The notes under the pieces are model-generated. The model had not been told where the DNA came from. It saw only the letters and a program-made list of their open reading frames with translations, and searched no databases. The position numbers were made by a program, and so were the translations under genes. Positions 24,957-37,439 of a stretch of DNA of 64,000 nucleotides are shown piece by piece (within the stretch, counting starts at the first letter, position 1; every line of letters begins with the position of its first letter). Source of the stretch: Uloborus plumipes (lineage: Eukaryota; Arthropoda; Arachnida; Araneae; Uloboridae); assembly GCA_038373865.1 (NCBI GenBank), contig JAXGGA010004478.1, positions 1 through 64,000 on the forward strand, written 5' to 3'.

Positions 24957-27545
24957 CAGAGGCGTAGCTAGGGGGGCCAGCGCCCGTGGCGTACTTCGGA
25001 AATCGCGCCCCCCCCCCCCCCTCAGGTTCACGTTGATGGGAGGTCATGGGAGGTCACAGCAGTGACCTCCCAAAACAGTTCCTTATCCAGTAAATTTTGA
25101 TTGATCGATTGAAAAAAAATTGAGACAACATTACAACTTTGATTTATTTTTTCTTTAAAAAATGTTTTTAATGATGCCCAATCTTAATTCTCATTAGATT
25201 GTATGGTATGTGCGCTTACTCGTATTTTAATGTCTGGTACAAAATTGGAATTTTCCCTTTCCTAACAAATTTAATTCAGGGAGCCTCTCCCTCTCCCAAT
25301 CATTTCACATAAAATCAATAAAACCAATAACACCTGCACTTCGTCGCTAAACTTTTTTTTCTTCATACAGCTTTAATTCAAAATACAATTTGTTTCAAAA
25401 CGATAGAAAAATATAGACAATAAACATAATTTTCACATTTAAAATAAAAATCACAACTTTTGAACAATTCTAGTATAATTAGGAAAGCAAATCAAATATA
25501 ATTAATCTGAAATTGGCTCAATAAATACGACCCATAATATACTGGAAAAATAAAAGTTCTACATATTTGATACTCTTAGAGTGCGGTTATTTTTACAAAT
25601 AAGACTTTTCATGCTTTACATTACTTATTATTATGTGAATAAATAATTAACGTAGATAAAACTTCACTCCTATTTCATACATTTCCTTTAGAAAGCTGTG
25701 CTTTTTTCTCTCTACAAACAGCGAAAATAAGCAGATACGCAAAACTTCACAATTCAAACTTTAGTAAAGATCTTTCTACTTTGGAAGTTTAACTATCATT
25801 TTTAAACTGTAAATGAGCTATTATCTTTTTTTTCCATTAAAAAAATATATATATAAGTTAAAAATAATTCATTGACGAATGAAAAAATGCTTAACATTTG
25901 TTGTTGTCTTAAATTTTATCAGCAATAACAGAAAAATTTAATCCATTTTTATAAGTGCTATTTTATCATTATACCATATTTTTCACAAAATGGAAATTTA
26001 ACGGACAGAGAGATCCATAAAGTTTCTTTACAAAGTTTTGCATGAACATAAAGCTTTAAAATTTTGATTTTGTGGAAACATAAAAAAAAAGAAACACGAT
26101 CCTAAATTCTTACCTTTGTATTTAATCTTAAACTGCTAATTTGCTTCAAATTTATGTAAAACAATGCCTGTAATATTGAAAACATCTGCATTTTAACGTA
26201 AAATAACCATTTCTCAAGCCAAAAATATTAACTTTTAAAGGCATTTGAATAACTTCTCTTTTTTTAGTTGAATTTGCTGCGCAATTCATTAAAATTCAGC
26301 TTTTCTAGCTTTGACTGATGCAAATTCATTTACCAATTCATCTAAGTTTAATTTTTCGACTTCCTCATGCTCGATTGAAATTATTGCAAGGTTTGACAAA
26401 CGCTCTTGTCCCATTGAACTTCGCAAATATTTTTTTATTAATTTGAGTTTACTAAAACTTCGTTCACAAGAAGCTCTCGACTTTGAGAAAATACGTACCT
26501 ACATACATTATTTTTTTGCTAGTTTTTTGCCAAAGAAAAATTGTTGCCAACTTTAAAGCTATTTATGTTAGTGTAAAATCCCCCTACAAAACTATGTATC
26601 CGAACTGTTTTCAAAATGATAACGACAATTTTGCCAATTTTTCGATGTCGTGGAAAAATGATATTTCAGATGTATGGTAATTAATTGATATGATATCGGG
26701 GAACAAGCGGCAAGAAAGGAGCGGAAAAGGGCGGTTTGCTTCTTTTGATAGGATAGGCACGGTCAATTTCAGGTCAGCCTGTTGGCGTCATACAGCTAAA
26801 TTCTATCCTGTTAAATAGATCTGAGCAGTGTATCCAACTGAAATCCGCCAAAACATAATTCCAAGTTCTACGTGATTTGTGGCGCAGTGAGGGGAGCTTG
26901 CGCTGTGCAGGGCAGTCTGTCTAAGTTTGTATAAGGTTTATCGCTAAAAGAGTTGAGGTAAGACGAAGAAAAGTCAATCGGAATGGCATTCCCTGCCACG
27001 GGTAAAATTGTTATTCCTTTTTTTTTCTTTTTTCGACAATTGTTTCATTTTGTCCTCTAGCTCTTGTTCTTACGAGTTTTTTTTCTTCAACATTTTTCTA
27101 CTATTAAAAGAAAAAAAAAATCGGTTAAAATGCCGCCCCCCTGGTTGCTGCGAGCTTTCTATCCTGTTAAATATATCTGAGCGGTGTATCCGACTGAAAT
27201 CCGCCAAAACATAACTCCAAGTTCTACGTGATTTGTGGCGCAGTGAGGGGAACTTGCGCTGTGCAGGCCAGTCTGTCCAAGTCTGTATAAGGTTTATCGC
27301 TAAAAGAGTTGAGGTAAGACGAAGAAAAGTGAATCGGAATGGCATTCCCTGCCACAGGTAAAATTGTTATTCTTTTTTTTTTCTTTTTTCGACAATTGTT
27401 TCATTTTGTCCTCTAGCTCTTGTTCTTACGAGTTTTTTCTTTAACATTTTTCCACTATTTAAAAAAAAAAAGGTCAAAATTGCGCCCCCCTGGTTGCTGC
27501 GCCCGTGGCAAGAGCCACTCCTGCCAACCCCTAGCTACGCCTCTG
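24957..27545 (-). mobile_element. hAT element, copy 3, longer version
   Basis: The 2589-bp element has the same termini and the duplication CTTCTGAG (24949-24956 and 27546-27553). It has about 480 bp (roughly 26447-26928) that copies 1 and 2 lack, including more of the transposase C-terminus. Its (TA)n tract is very short. It appears closer to the ancestral element. Confidence 0.95.
26289..26486 (-). pseudogene. hAT transposase C-terminal remnant (copy 3), with SCERSFSKLK motif
   Basis: Read on the minus strand it gives SKSRASCERSFSKLKLIKKY, then LRSSMGQERLSNLAIISIEH and the same end. SCERSFSKLK is the hallmark segment of the hAT dimerisation domain, and copies 1 and 2 have lost it by deletion. 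Further upstream the frame is not recognisable. Confidence 0.8.
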
Positions 27546-29212
27546 CTTCTGAGTACCGTCAGGGTATAGAGGGTTAAGCTGGTAACCCTACTCTGCAACA
27601 ATTGAAAATTGAAAGTAAAAGTAAACAAGTTGGATCCAAAGTGGTGAAACTTAATCTTGATGCGTCGGCCTGTCTATACAGCGGCTCTAGCCTTCTTTTT
27701 AATGTCAGTTAAAGATAAATGAACTCTGTAGAAGTTGCTTCTTTACCATCGTGATGTCAATGCAAAGAAAACAACATGCAGTCCCTCAGTACATGTCCGC
27801 AGGTGGCGCGACCTCCGCGCATGAATGAATTCCACGGATAATCCTCCAAGCAGCTGAAAAGTGGCAAATTTCAGAACAAACGTGCATTGAAGTTTTTAAT
27901 TTTAGTAGTAACGCATAACAGCTTCATCAATGGTATCCTTTCATCAAAAAAAAAAAAAAAGAAGTCAGTTACATACTTTTTTTTTTCTTTCTGAAACTTT
28001 ATTTGAGATTGAATTTTACTCAGCCGTATATTGTCAGAAAATAATGGGTATATAAGTGCTTAGTATTTTGGATTAAAACTATTCTTTAGACTTGTTAAAA
28101 ATGGTTTATGCGTGGTGTTTTAACTAGTGTGCTTATTTTTTTGCATTAACTGTTATCGACATTTTAAAGGAATGCAACGAATTTAAAATCGTAAGATTTT
28201 ACACAATGGGTTTAATGCTGAGTGATGAATTAGAACATAAGATTACCAGATATTACTATAAGCTTTAGTTATATATAAAAAAATAACAAAACAAGTTGGG
28301 GACAACGTAAAATTAAGTATTTTTTTTCTAAAGAATAGCCAAAATGTTTGGATTTAAGATTTAGGCACATGTTATGCATTTCTGAAAGATATGCTGGGGT
28401 AAATCTGGTATTAAAAATTGTTTCATGAATCACTTATAACGAAAATTTCTACGCCAAACTTCAAACGTAGTAAGCATATTACGTTATGTTATTAATTTAG
28501 TTATATTGATAGCAAATACTGGCTCAGACAAAGATGAGATACGAAGATTACGAACAAAAATATTTCTTTGTGCCTTTTTTTTTTTTTTTTTTTTTGCAAT
28601 GTGCGATAATTTGCTGTTAGAATCGAAAAGATGTGTAATCTATATACATAAAAGACTACTTCTGAAACCGTATGTCCGGGGTAATCTTCCAAACTACTGA
28701 ACCGATTTTAACCATTTTTGCACCGTTAGATAGCTACAGTAACAGAGAGCAGGATAAGCTATAATTTATTTCTAAAAAGATTAGTTTAAAAAAGTTATTA
28801 TGGAAAATAGTAAATTTCATGTCATTTTCCCCATTAAATAATTAAATTTTCAGTGCATTGTTGCAAAAATTTGGTTGCCATGCAACAACAATATTAATAG
28901 TAATCATAATGAACATTTTGAACCTAGGCTTCTCTGGAGTAAGTATGAAATTTATTGCTTTCTTAGGATTTTTAGATTCATCTGTGCCAATAATCGCTAC
29001 CGAGACTAAATAAAAAGATAATTGATTTTGGCAACAGTTAGAGAACAGAAAATGTTTATAGTCAAAAAATTTCTAAGAAAGGTACGAAAGATGCATTCAC
29101 CAATGTAGTCACAAGAATATAAACTAATGATGGGACTTATTTTGCGTGTAATGTTTGGAAATACTTGACTCCAGTGCGATTGATATGGTAAATATATATT
29201 TATTTTAATTTA

Positions 29213-30103
29213 CAGGGTGTGGCAGAGAAACCTGCTGATTTTAATTGGATGCTAATTAGCAAGGAGTGGTCAGAAAGGAATGGGAAGAGTCTCATTTTAA
29301 AGAAAGGGTCCTGAAGTTTTGTTATCTTATAGAGTTTAGTTGTCGCCATGCGTTATACAAAGGAGCAACGAGCGTTCGCCGCCGAATCTTACTTTTCAAA
29401 TCATCTTTCGGTGGTTGCCACTCAACGTGCCTTCCGAACTCGGTTCAAAATTCAGCACGTTATTCCCATTCCTGGCTGGGAATCGACTATTTTGTGGGTG
29501 AAAACATTCAGGGAAAGTGGGAGTGTGGCAAAAAGAGGCCCAGGAGGTCAACGGATTTCCAGAACCCTAGAAAACGTCGAAAAGGGGAGTCGTTTTTGCG
29601 CTCTCCCACGCGTAAACACGCTGCTGCTTTGGGGATTTTTGACTGGACACTGAGACGAATTCTTCACAACAAACTCCAGTTTCATCCCTACAAACTTGCT
29701 GTGGTTCACCAGTTGAGTGATAACGTCTCCTTGAAAGGTGACGTACCGTGGCCGGCCTGCTCCCCCGATTTGACACGCTGTGACTATTTTTTATGGGGGT
29801 ATCTCAAATCGATCGTTTACAACGACAAGCCCCGGACCCTGCAACGACTGAAGAACAACATTCGGCTTGCTATCACCAACATCCCAATGGATATGCTCGA
29901 AAGAGTGCAACAAAACTTCAAATCTAGGGTAGATGAGTGTATCGTTAACATGGGCCGCCATTCTTCCCGATGTAGTTTTTAAATCTAACTAATATACAAA
30001 TTCAGAATGAGTACCATATCTTATAAAAAGTAGTAAACTGATACATGAAGTACTTTTTCCTTAGTTGACTTCTCAAGTCTGCAAGTTTCTCCGCCGCACC
30101 CTG
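29213..30103 (+). mobile_element. internally deleted mariner-type element nested in the Helitron
   Basis: Ends CAGGGTG(T/C)GGC(A/G)GAGAAAC are inverted and flanked by TA (29211-29212, 30104-30105). At 891 bp it is too short for a complete transposase gene. It keeps the start and end of one but lacks the centre. Confidence 0.85.
29348..29982 (+). pseudogene. mariner-type transposase, deleted and frameshifted
   Basis: One frame from the ATG at 29348 encodes MRYTKEQRAFAAESYFSNHL and ATQRAFRTRF, an N-terminal helix-turn-helix of the type common in arthropod mariner-like proteins. A second frame continues with the LGIFDWTLRRILHNKLQFHP segment, then jumps to WPACSPDLTRCDYFLWGYLK, the last catalytic region with Asp at the final site, and ends RHSSRCSF and stop at 29982. 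The DD core between these parts is missing. The 238-codon open frame (29266-29982) is a product of the deletion. Confidence 0.85.
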
Positions 30104-30334
30104 TACCAAGCTTATAACATTTCCGATTTACCTAAACATTATTTGCATCTTTCATTTGCGTTTCAGGTGTGTAATACAGTTTTTTAGTTTGTCCAGACAG
30201 AAAAAATTGCCATTGTTTACAGAAGCAGCCATTGTGTATATAGATATGCACTTTAATGTTAAAAAATTCATGAACGCGTGTCACTAAAACACCATACCCG
30301 GCACAAACCCGGGCAGGGCCGGGTACCCGGCTAG

Positions 30335-33300
30335 TTTCTTCAATAAAATATTTCAAACCAAAACATTTTGCCTTAAGTTAAAAGTGAAAAGGAAAAAATA
30401 TTTAATTTTGAAGAAGGGGAAAAGAGAGAGAGAGAGAGGGGGGGGATAGAAAAAAGGAAAAACGTTTTGAAGCAGTTTGGTACATGGTCCAGGGTTCCCG
30501 TTATCTAAATTTTGTCCCTGTTAACGCCTCCATACACATATGTAGGAGATGATATATACGTTGTACTATTTTGTCCTTCTGTCAATGTCCATCATGAGTC
30601 TTACTGAATTGCTCCATTCATTTTGGGAAACTTTCGACAAAGGAGGCACTTAGCACGATTTAACAATTGGTTGAACTTGCTTTAGTCTCTTTGGAACTTT
30701 TCATGGATACCCACTCCCCTCTCCCCGAAATACAAATTCAAAATTGTAATAAAATTTAAACAGTTAATCTCGTCTGATTTTTTTTTATTTTAAGTATGCA
30801 GCATTTACTTTTGTAGTATGCATCTAATATTGTTCTGATTTTTAAATAAACTTAATTTCTTGAAACTCACACCCTCTAAATATTAAAGCATTGTATGAGA
30901 AATGTGTGCCTTTACTTAATTTTAGTCTTTTGATAAAATTGTTACCTAATATCGGTTTTGTTATTGAATTAATACTTTTTGGCATATTACGTTGCGATGA
31001 ATGATGTCTTGAATGATCGACATTGTTAGTAACGATAGATGGCAGCACGAGTTTTCAAGAAATCTGGCCAGGCGGAGGTATAGCAAACGTAACCTGGGAG
31101 GACAAGCGTTGAAATATATTTGTTGCTGCAGTAAAACCTCTCCAAGCTCCAAGCGGCCACTTATTCATTCCGGGAAATTTTGGCCTCTCCAAGGGTGTGA
31201 CCGATTTAGAGTCTTTATTTCCGAGATAAAATCTACAATGCCTAACACATATTTTTTTAATTTAAAATGTAGCTTGATGATGAACTCATGTCGCAGGCTG
31301 CTCCATTGAAATTTTAGGGTGAAATTTTACGAATATTTTTCTCTTTTTTTTAGGGGGGTGGGTGGCTGGGTGGAGGGCTTTTGCTCTTTGGAGAACATTT
31401 CGTATTTGGGGAGTGGGTGCCATTGCTCTGGAGGGTTGGTACCTTGCTATTATTGAAGAAAAAAATTGTTTCTTAAGTTGGGATGAATATCTGGGAAAAG
31501 TAATTTTCTCCACCTTAAGCGTGATTGTATCTTTCTTTTACCCTTCTTCTGTTATGTTTAACACCAAATTTTGAACATTTTTTCATGAAAATCTGAATTC
31601 TTCTACAAGTGTGCATTCAACTCCTTTTGAATTTAATATCATGAGAAATATGAATAAGAAATCGTTTGTAATTATTCTCCAGCGTTTTATTTATTACTTT
31701 TATTTATTTAAAAAATTTATAGATTTGCGTTTATTTTTCCAAATTTTATTTACTTAATTATTCACTTAAAAAAAAGAAAATAAATATTTCAATTATTTCT
31801 CTCGAAGGCAACTCTTTTAAAAAATGTTGAACTAATTTGAACAGCATATTTTGGGGAATTTCATTCATTGTGGTCACTTTGCACAGGAGAGTGAAAAAAT
31901 TAATTAGTTGGCGCTTTTGCTACAATTTCTCGATATATTTTCTTTTTGAAAGACAAGCATGTTTACCACCTTATTTTTAAATTCTACTGTAGAAGTAAAA
32001 ATATTTTTAAGGTACTGTAAAAATGAAAATCAAAGATACATTTTCGTTCGCAATAAGATCAATTCAAATTTGTTTTTCTCCTAAATCTTTTCTGAAAATG
32101 TTTTTTTTTTTTAATGCATTGGCGAAAGATTTCATCTATTTCTTTAGATTGCTGGATTTTTATTTCCAAACATAGACACAGTCAAACGAATAATAAAGTT
32201 TTAAATTACGAAACTAGCAAGCAATTTTTCCTTTCACGAAAACAAACAAAAAACGCTCTTTTTTCTTTATTTATTATAATTATCATAATTTTTAATTTGT
32301 TTTGAAATTCGAATTTTTAAAATTTTGCTTCAATTTTTTATTTTAATTACAAACTTTCTTTTGCCTTTATTTATCAGTCGGACAGCCATCGAGATGTACA
32401 AACTGTAAAAATCTCTATGTTCAAAGTAGTTTGATGTTAATTGTATGCATGGACGTCATTTCAAGTTTTTCCGGGGGGGGGGGGGGCAAAGGGTAAAAAC
32501 ACAATACAATTTCAGCAGAAAACTACAAAAACCACGCCCACTTATATGTAAATGCATTGATTTCTCAAAGTCAGGGGGGGGGGCAATTGACCCCCCTGCC
32601 CCCCTAAATGACGGGCCTGATTGTATGCAAAGTAATGTACGTACATACTGTATTTAATTTTCTCTTATGCAGTTTTTTATTGTATACTCTTGAATTCAAA
32701 ATACAAATACAATTTAAACTTTGCACTGTATAAGTCCCTCGACTCGTGCCAAGGTACGTAAACAACAGGCTTTTGAATCTTGATTTTTTTAATCTTTAAT
32801 CCGTACTTTCATTATTTGAACAACCACTGGATCCCTTATTAATCCGGAATATCAGGTTCTACTAATTGGCTATTTTGCTTAAATAATAGCCCTACCAGAT
32901 GTCACATACCAGACGGCTCTAACAAAATCCCCAATTTTCTCTGAAAAAACAACTCGAACTCGAACACACAATTGGAGGAAAAAATCTCCAAAATAAAAAT
33001 AAACTAGTTTTGCCCGCGCCACCGCTTATGATCTTGGAATTTGGAAGAGTCGACTCGCTGCTTTCTTTACTTCAGGGGGGAGAGGAGTTGCGTAGGAAAA
33101 GAGGAGGGGGGAGGGGGGGAGAAACGCCAACGTTCGATAACTCCATTCTGGGCTGTTCCATTGTGTGTCGGCGGAGGGTGAATATCTCCCGACAACTCTG
33201 TCACTGTGATCTGCCGCGCTGAGCTGACATCGATTTTTGCAGATTTTGCCGGATTCTCTCTCGCTCCTCATTTTGGCCAATTTGCCGTGTTGCTTTTTGG

Positions 33301-33354
33301 TAGTCGAAGTGATGTGATTCCCTTGCTATGGAAATATGATGCGGATGCTGGCCA
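30335..33354. other. intergenic, mostly unassigned
   Basis: No credible gene. A CAGTAAAACCTCTCCAAG word near 31130 looks like a Tigger-type end without a clear partner. Purine and G tracts occur near 30425-30447 and 32470. Confidence 0.5.
32448..32615. mobile_element. small MITE with C/G tracts
   Basis: GGACGTCATTT at the left and AAATGACGGGCC at the right are inverted. The interior has long G tracts and a GGGCAATTGACCCCCC core. Related sequences appear at about 15850-15980, 39218-39493 and 42780-42970. Confidence 0.5.
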
Positions 33355-33472
33355 TGGCCGTCATGTCTAATTTTTTTCGAAGTTGGGGGGAGAGGGAGGG
33401 GGGAATATTTTTAATACAAATACATCCCCCCCCCCAACTACCCAACTTCGAAAAAAATTAGAAATGACGCCC
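33355..33472. mobile_element. short foldback element
   Basis: GTCATGTCTAATTTTTTTCG with AAGTTGGGG at the left is matched in inverse by CCCAACTTCGAAAAAAATTA with GAAATGACG at the right. The arms are about 30 bp around a G/C-tract loop. Confidence 0.65.
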
Positions 33473-33987
33473 AAGACCGTCCGTTTTTTTAGGTAATCAA
33501 TTATCATTCTGAACATCAAATCTGAAACTTAACTCAGTTTTCCAAAATGGTTTTCTTTCGCTTTTTTTTTCTTTTAAAGTTCAGTATTATAGGGTGAAAA
33601 GAGAATTGATCCCTTTTAAATGTTAGTTTTTTGTTGAAACAGATCTCTACTCGATTAATAGTAAAAATAGTAGTTACTTAAAATAATGAACACATTCAAT
33701 TAATCACAAAATATCATGAACGTTTCTATCGGAAGCCACTATGATCAGTCCACTTTTTTGAGAATTTTAAACTTTTGTGAACTTTAACGGAATAAATAAC
33801 AGTTATTAAATTCTCAGTCAAATTAAGAAATCAAAAATCTCAAAATTTCCCGCTTTAAAAACATTAAACTTCTCTCTGTCTCTCTCCCTCTTTTCAAGGA
33901 ATAAATAGCATTGGCTTATCTGAGAGACTCGGATTGTAATGTGGGTGTAGGATTTTACAGAGGGATCTTTTTCATTTATTTTTATTA

Positions 33988-34596
33988 CACTGTAAAAAAT
34001 GAATGTTGTTTTCACATTATAACACAGCTAATTTTATAGTAATTTTAGAGTAATAAACTGGAAAAAAATGCTAATTTTACAGTAGTAAACTGTAAAATTG
34101 CTAGTTTACAGTAATAAAGTGCAAAATTGCTAGTTTTACAGTTTATTACTGTAAATTTTGCAGTTTTAATCTGGAACCTCTGCTGCCAGTACTACACTGT
34201 TGTTTTTGCAGTAATAAATTGTAAAATTGCTAATTTTACAGTAGTTAACTGTAAAATTGCTAATTTTACAGTAGCAAATTGTAAAATTGCCAGTTAAGAG
34301 TATTAAATTGTAAAATTGCTAGTTTTACAGTTTATTACTGTTCATTTTATAGTTTCAAACTGGAGCCTCTGCTGCCAGTATTATTGCTGTTTTTACAGTA
34401 TAATACATCTAATTTTACTGTAATGAGCTGGAAAAATTGCTAATTTTACAGTAGTAAACTGTGAAATTGCTAGTTTTACGGTAATAAAGTGCAAAATTGC
34501 TAGTTTTACAGTTTATTACTGCGCTTTTACAGTTTTGAACTGAAACCTCTTCTTTTAGTATTATACTGTAAAAACAAGAATTTATTTTTCGCAGTG
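33988..34596. mobile_element. TA-flanked MITE made of ~185-bp repeats rich in TTTTACAGT dyads
   Basis: The ends CACTGTAAAAAATGAAT and ATTTATTTTTCGCAGTG are inverted and flanked by TA (33986-33987, 34597-34598). Inside, a block with CTGGAACCTCTGCTGCCAGT recurs at about 34171, 34360 and 34540 (periods 189 and 180). Between these are many short units such as GTAAAATTGCTAGTTTTACAGT-type words that are self-complementary. Confidence 0.75.
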
Positions 34597-34878
34597 TAGG
34601 TAATAAATATTATTGAATTATCTTAAAAGTCATTGAAAGAGAAAATGTATTTCACCTATAAATAATAAAACCACTAAAAGATTATCCCCATTTGTCTTTT
34701 ATAAAATAAAGGCCCAGCAAGAATAAATCGCCTAGGGCCCAAGGGCGGATCAAGAAATGTTTCAAGGGGGAGGGGTGGATTGATTTTATTACGTATCCTT
34801 TACTACACGTCTTGGTTTACAAGTATTGAACTCATATCTTTTGGACTTCAATTGCGAAATTTATCCTGAGGAGAGTCT

Positions 34879-35027
34879 TAGGGCCCTGCTCCACATTGAC
34901 GTAAAGCAGAAAAATAAAGCAGAAACGTAAAATGGATTACATAGTGTTCCTATGGAAAGTACCCGGATTTTCGGTTTCTGCCTTTGGTTTCGGTCGCGTT
35001 TTACGCTGATGTGGAGCAGGTCCCTTA
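34879..35027. mobile_element. 149-bp MITE
   Basis: Left TAGGGCCCTGCTCCACAT and right ATGTGGAGCAGGTCCCTTA are inverted with one or two mismatches. GACGTAAA and TTTACGCT continue the arms. Non-coding. Confidence 0.65.
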
Positions 35028-35151
35028 AAGGCCTCTTTTGCTAGCATCAAAGCTAGTCTAAAAATGCTTTTTTTGAACATCGATATTAAAAATCTACCGA
35101 TGAAGAGAGAGTCCTTAAAGGGTGGAGCGATCGTCCCATGGCTGATCCCTT

Positions 35152-36533
35152 CCCTAGCAGCATCATCTCATCGGCCGATGATCGGCCATTTATCGAAACC
35201 CGATGAAATTCTCATCGGCCGATGATCCAATATGTCTCATCGGCCAAGCAGAATCCGAGCAGCAAAATCCGATGAGAATACGATGAGATTTGGAGCAATT
35301 TACAAGCAGAACAGTCCCGTGCCGAGGAATTTCATCGGGAACCTTGATCGGAAGGATATCGTTTTCCGATGGAATATAGCTCGGCTTATTTTCATCGGGA
35401 AAGTTGATCGGAAGGATATCGCTTTCCGATGAAAAGTAGCTCATCGAAAACCGTGCTCGGATACTGATCGGAACGATGTCATCGTGCGTTACAGGATCAG
35501 TTTACGAGGAATTAGTTGATCCCCAAGTAGCATCAACTCATCGGATTTTGCTCGGCCGATCAACTAACTCCTCGTAAACTGTTCCCGTAACGCACGATGA
35601 CATCGTTCCGATCAGTATCCGAGCACGGTTTTCGATGAGCTACTTTTCATCGGAAAGCGATATCCTTCCGATCAATTTTCCCGATGAAAATAAGATGAGC
35701 TATATTCCATCGGAAAATGATATCCTTCCGATCAATTTTCCCGAAGAAAATTAGCCGAGCTATATTCCATACGGAAAACGATATCCTTCCGATCAAGTTT
35801 CCCGATGAAAATAAGCTGAGCTATATTCCATCGAAAAACGATATCCTTCCTATCAAATTTCCCGATGAAAATTAACCGAGCTATGTGTTATTGGAAAACT
35901 ATGTACTTTCAATCAAATTTCCCGATGAAAATATGCCAAGCTACAGATTTCATCGGAAAGAGGTCGTAAACATCAAATTTTCTGATGAAAAGTTTCCCAA
36001 TCTCAAATTTTTGTTAAATATGCAGTGTTGGTCTCATTATTCGTAGACTTGGTAGCGTGGTGGTAGAGCGTTGGCTTTCCGCGCTGATAACTCGGGTTCG
36101 ATGCTGGAGTTGGCCAGTCGCAAATGGTTGGGGGAAATAAAAAAGAGGTTCCAAAATTCACTGCCACGGAATTAAACTGCGCTCTTTTTTCTTTTTTTCT
36201 CTTTTTTCTTTAAATTGATCCAACTCTCATCGTATTTTGATCCAAAATTTATCGCCACGGAACTACACTGCTCGTACATTTATCTAAATCACATCGTATT
36301 TTCATCCAAAATTGATCCTAAATTCATCGGCACGGGACTGCACAGCTCGTAAATTGCTCCAAATCTCATCGTAAACTCATCGGATTTTGCTGCTCGGATT
36401 CTGATTGGCCGATGAGACATATTGGAGCAATTCCCGATGAAAACTCATCGAAATCCGATCACCGACCGATGAGAATCTCATCGGGTTTCGATGAATGGCC
36501 GATCATCGGCCGATGAGATTATGCTGCTAGGGG
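35152..36533. mobile_element. inverted pair of CTCATCGG-rich elements (copies A and B)
   Basis: Copy A (35152-35520, + orientation) is a short deletion version. Copy B (35521-36533, - orientation) is longer. Together they start CCCTAGCAGCATCATCTCATCGG and end with the inverse CCGATGAGATTATGCTGCTAGGGG. A meets B at the second type of terminus, CCCCAAGTAGCATCAACTC. Copy B carries 60-bp tandem units (about 35640-36000) and a tRNA-like module (36046-36120). It encodes no recognisable protein. Confidence 0.75.
36046..36120 (+). repeat. tRNA-like module in copy B
   Basis: ACTTGGTAGCGTGGTGGTAG with AGCG resembles a tRNA D-arm/box A. CTCGGGTTCGATGCTGG resembles box B and the T arm. T-stem pairing is poor. 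An A-rich tail (AAATAAAAAAGAGG) follows, which suggests a tRNA-derived SINE fixed in the element. Confidence 0.55.
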
Positions 36534-37243
36534 TAGAAATGTCAACCTCAGCCTAAGGAAAAAAAAATACCGAAGTGAAAAAAGTATCAAAAAATAAATA
36601 AATAAATAAAAATAATACAACATAAGAATAAAAAAAAATTGAAAAAGTATTGTAATTATCACTGAGATTAGCCATAATAAATAGTTTACAGTGTGTTTAC
36701 TGCTTGTTATTCGAGGAATACCCCTAGCAGCACAATCTCATCGGCCGATGATCGGCCATTCATCGAAACCCGATGAAATTCTCATCGGCCGATGATTGGA
36801 TTTCGATGAGTTCTCATCGGGAATTGCTCCAATATGTCTCATCGGCCAAACAGAATCCGAGCAGCAAAATCCGATGAGTTTACGATGAGATTTGGATCAA
36901 TTTACGAGCAGTGCAGTCCCGTGCCGATGAATTTAGGATCAATTTTGGATGAAAATACGATGTGATTTAGATCAATACGCGAGCAGTGCTGTTCCATGGC
37001 GATGAATTTAGGATGAAAAACCGATATGATTTAGATCAATATACGAGCAGTGTAGCTCGTGGCTATGAATTAAGGATCAATTTTGGATAAACATACGATG
37101 AGAGTTGGATCAATATACGAGCAGTGTAGTTCCGTGGCGATAAATTTTGGATCAAAATACGATGAGAGTTGGATCAATATACGCGCAGTTTAGTTCCGTG
37201 GCGATGAATTTTTGAACCTTTTTTTTATTTCCCGCAACCAAGT

Positions 37244-37322
37244 GCGACTGGCCAACTCCAGCATCGAACCCGGGTTATCAGCGCAGAAAGCCTACGCTCT
37301 ACCACCACGCCACCAAGTCTAC
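37244..37322 (-). repeat. tRNA-like module in copy C
   Basis: The minus strand reads ACTTGGTGGCGTGGTGGTAG with AGCG, and CCCGGGTTCGATGCTGG, the same module as in copy B. It keeps box A and box B better than copy B. Its presence at the same place in both copies shows that it was acquired before they spread. Confidence 0.55.
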
Positions 37323-37439
37323 GATTAATGAGACTAACACTGCATATTTAACAAAAATTTGAGATTGGGAAAATTTTCATTAGAAAATTTGATCATTACG
37401 ACCTCTTTCCGATGAAATCTGTTGCTTGGCATATTTTCA

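Larger units (their letters stand above)
28639..30334 (+). mobile_element. non-autonomous Helitron carrying a nested element
   Basis: The left end TCTATATACATAAAA, followed by the ACTGAACCGATTTTAACCAT segment, is typical of arthropod non-autonomous Helitron 5' ends. The right end has GC-rich hairpin-forming sequence (CCCGGGCAGGGCCGGGTACC) and ends CTAG. The flanks are A at 28638 and T at 30335, as expected for insertion between A and T. There is no Rep/helicase. About half of the length is an inserted mariner-type element (29213-30103). Confidence 0.8.

Noticed and set aside
26311..26556. 81-codon plus-strand frame
   Set aside because: Antisense of the hAT transposase C-terminal remnant of copy 3.
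36046..36120. Functional tRNA gene
   Set aside because: T-stem and acceptor pairing are poor and it lies inside a repeated element. It is better explained as a tRNA-derived module.
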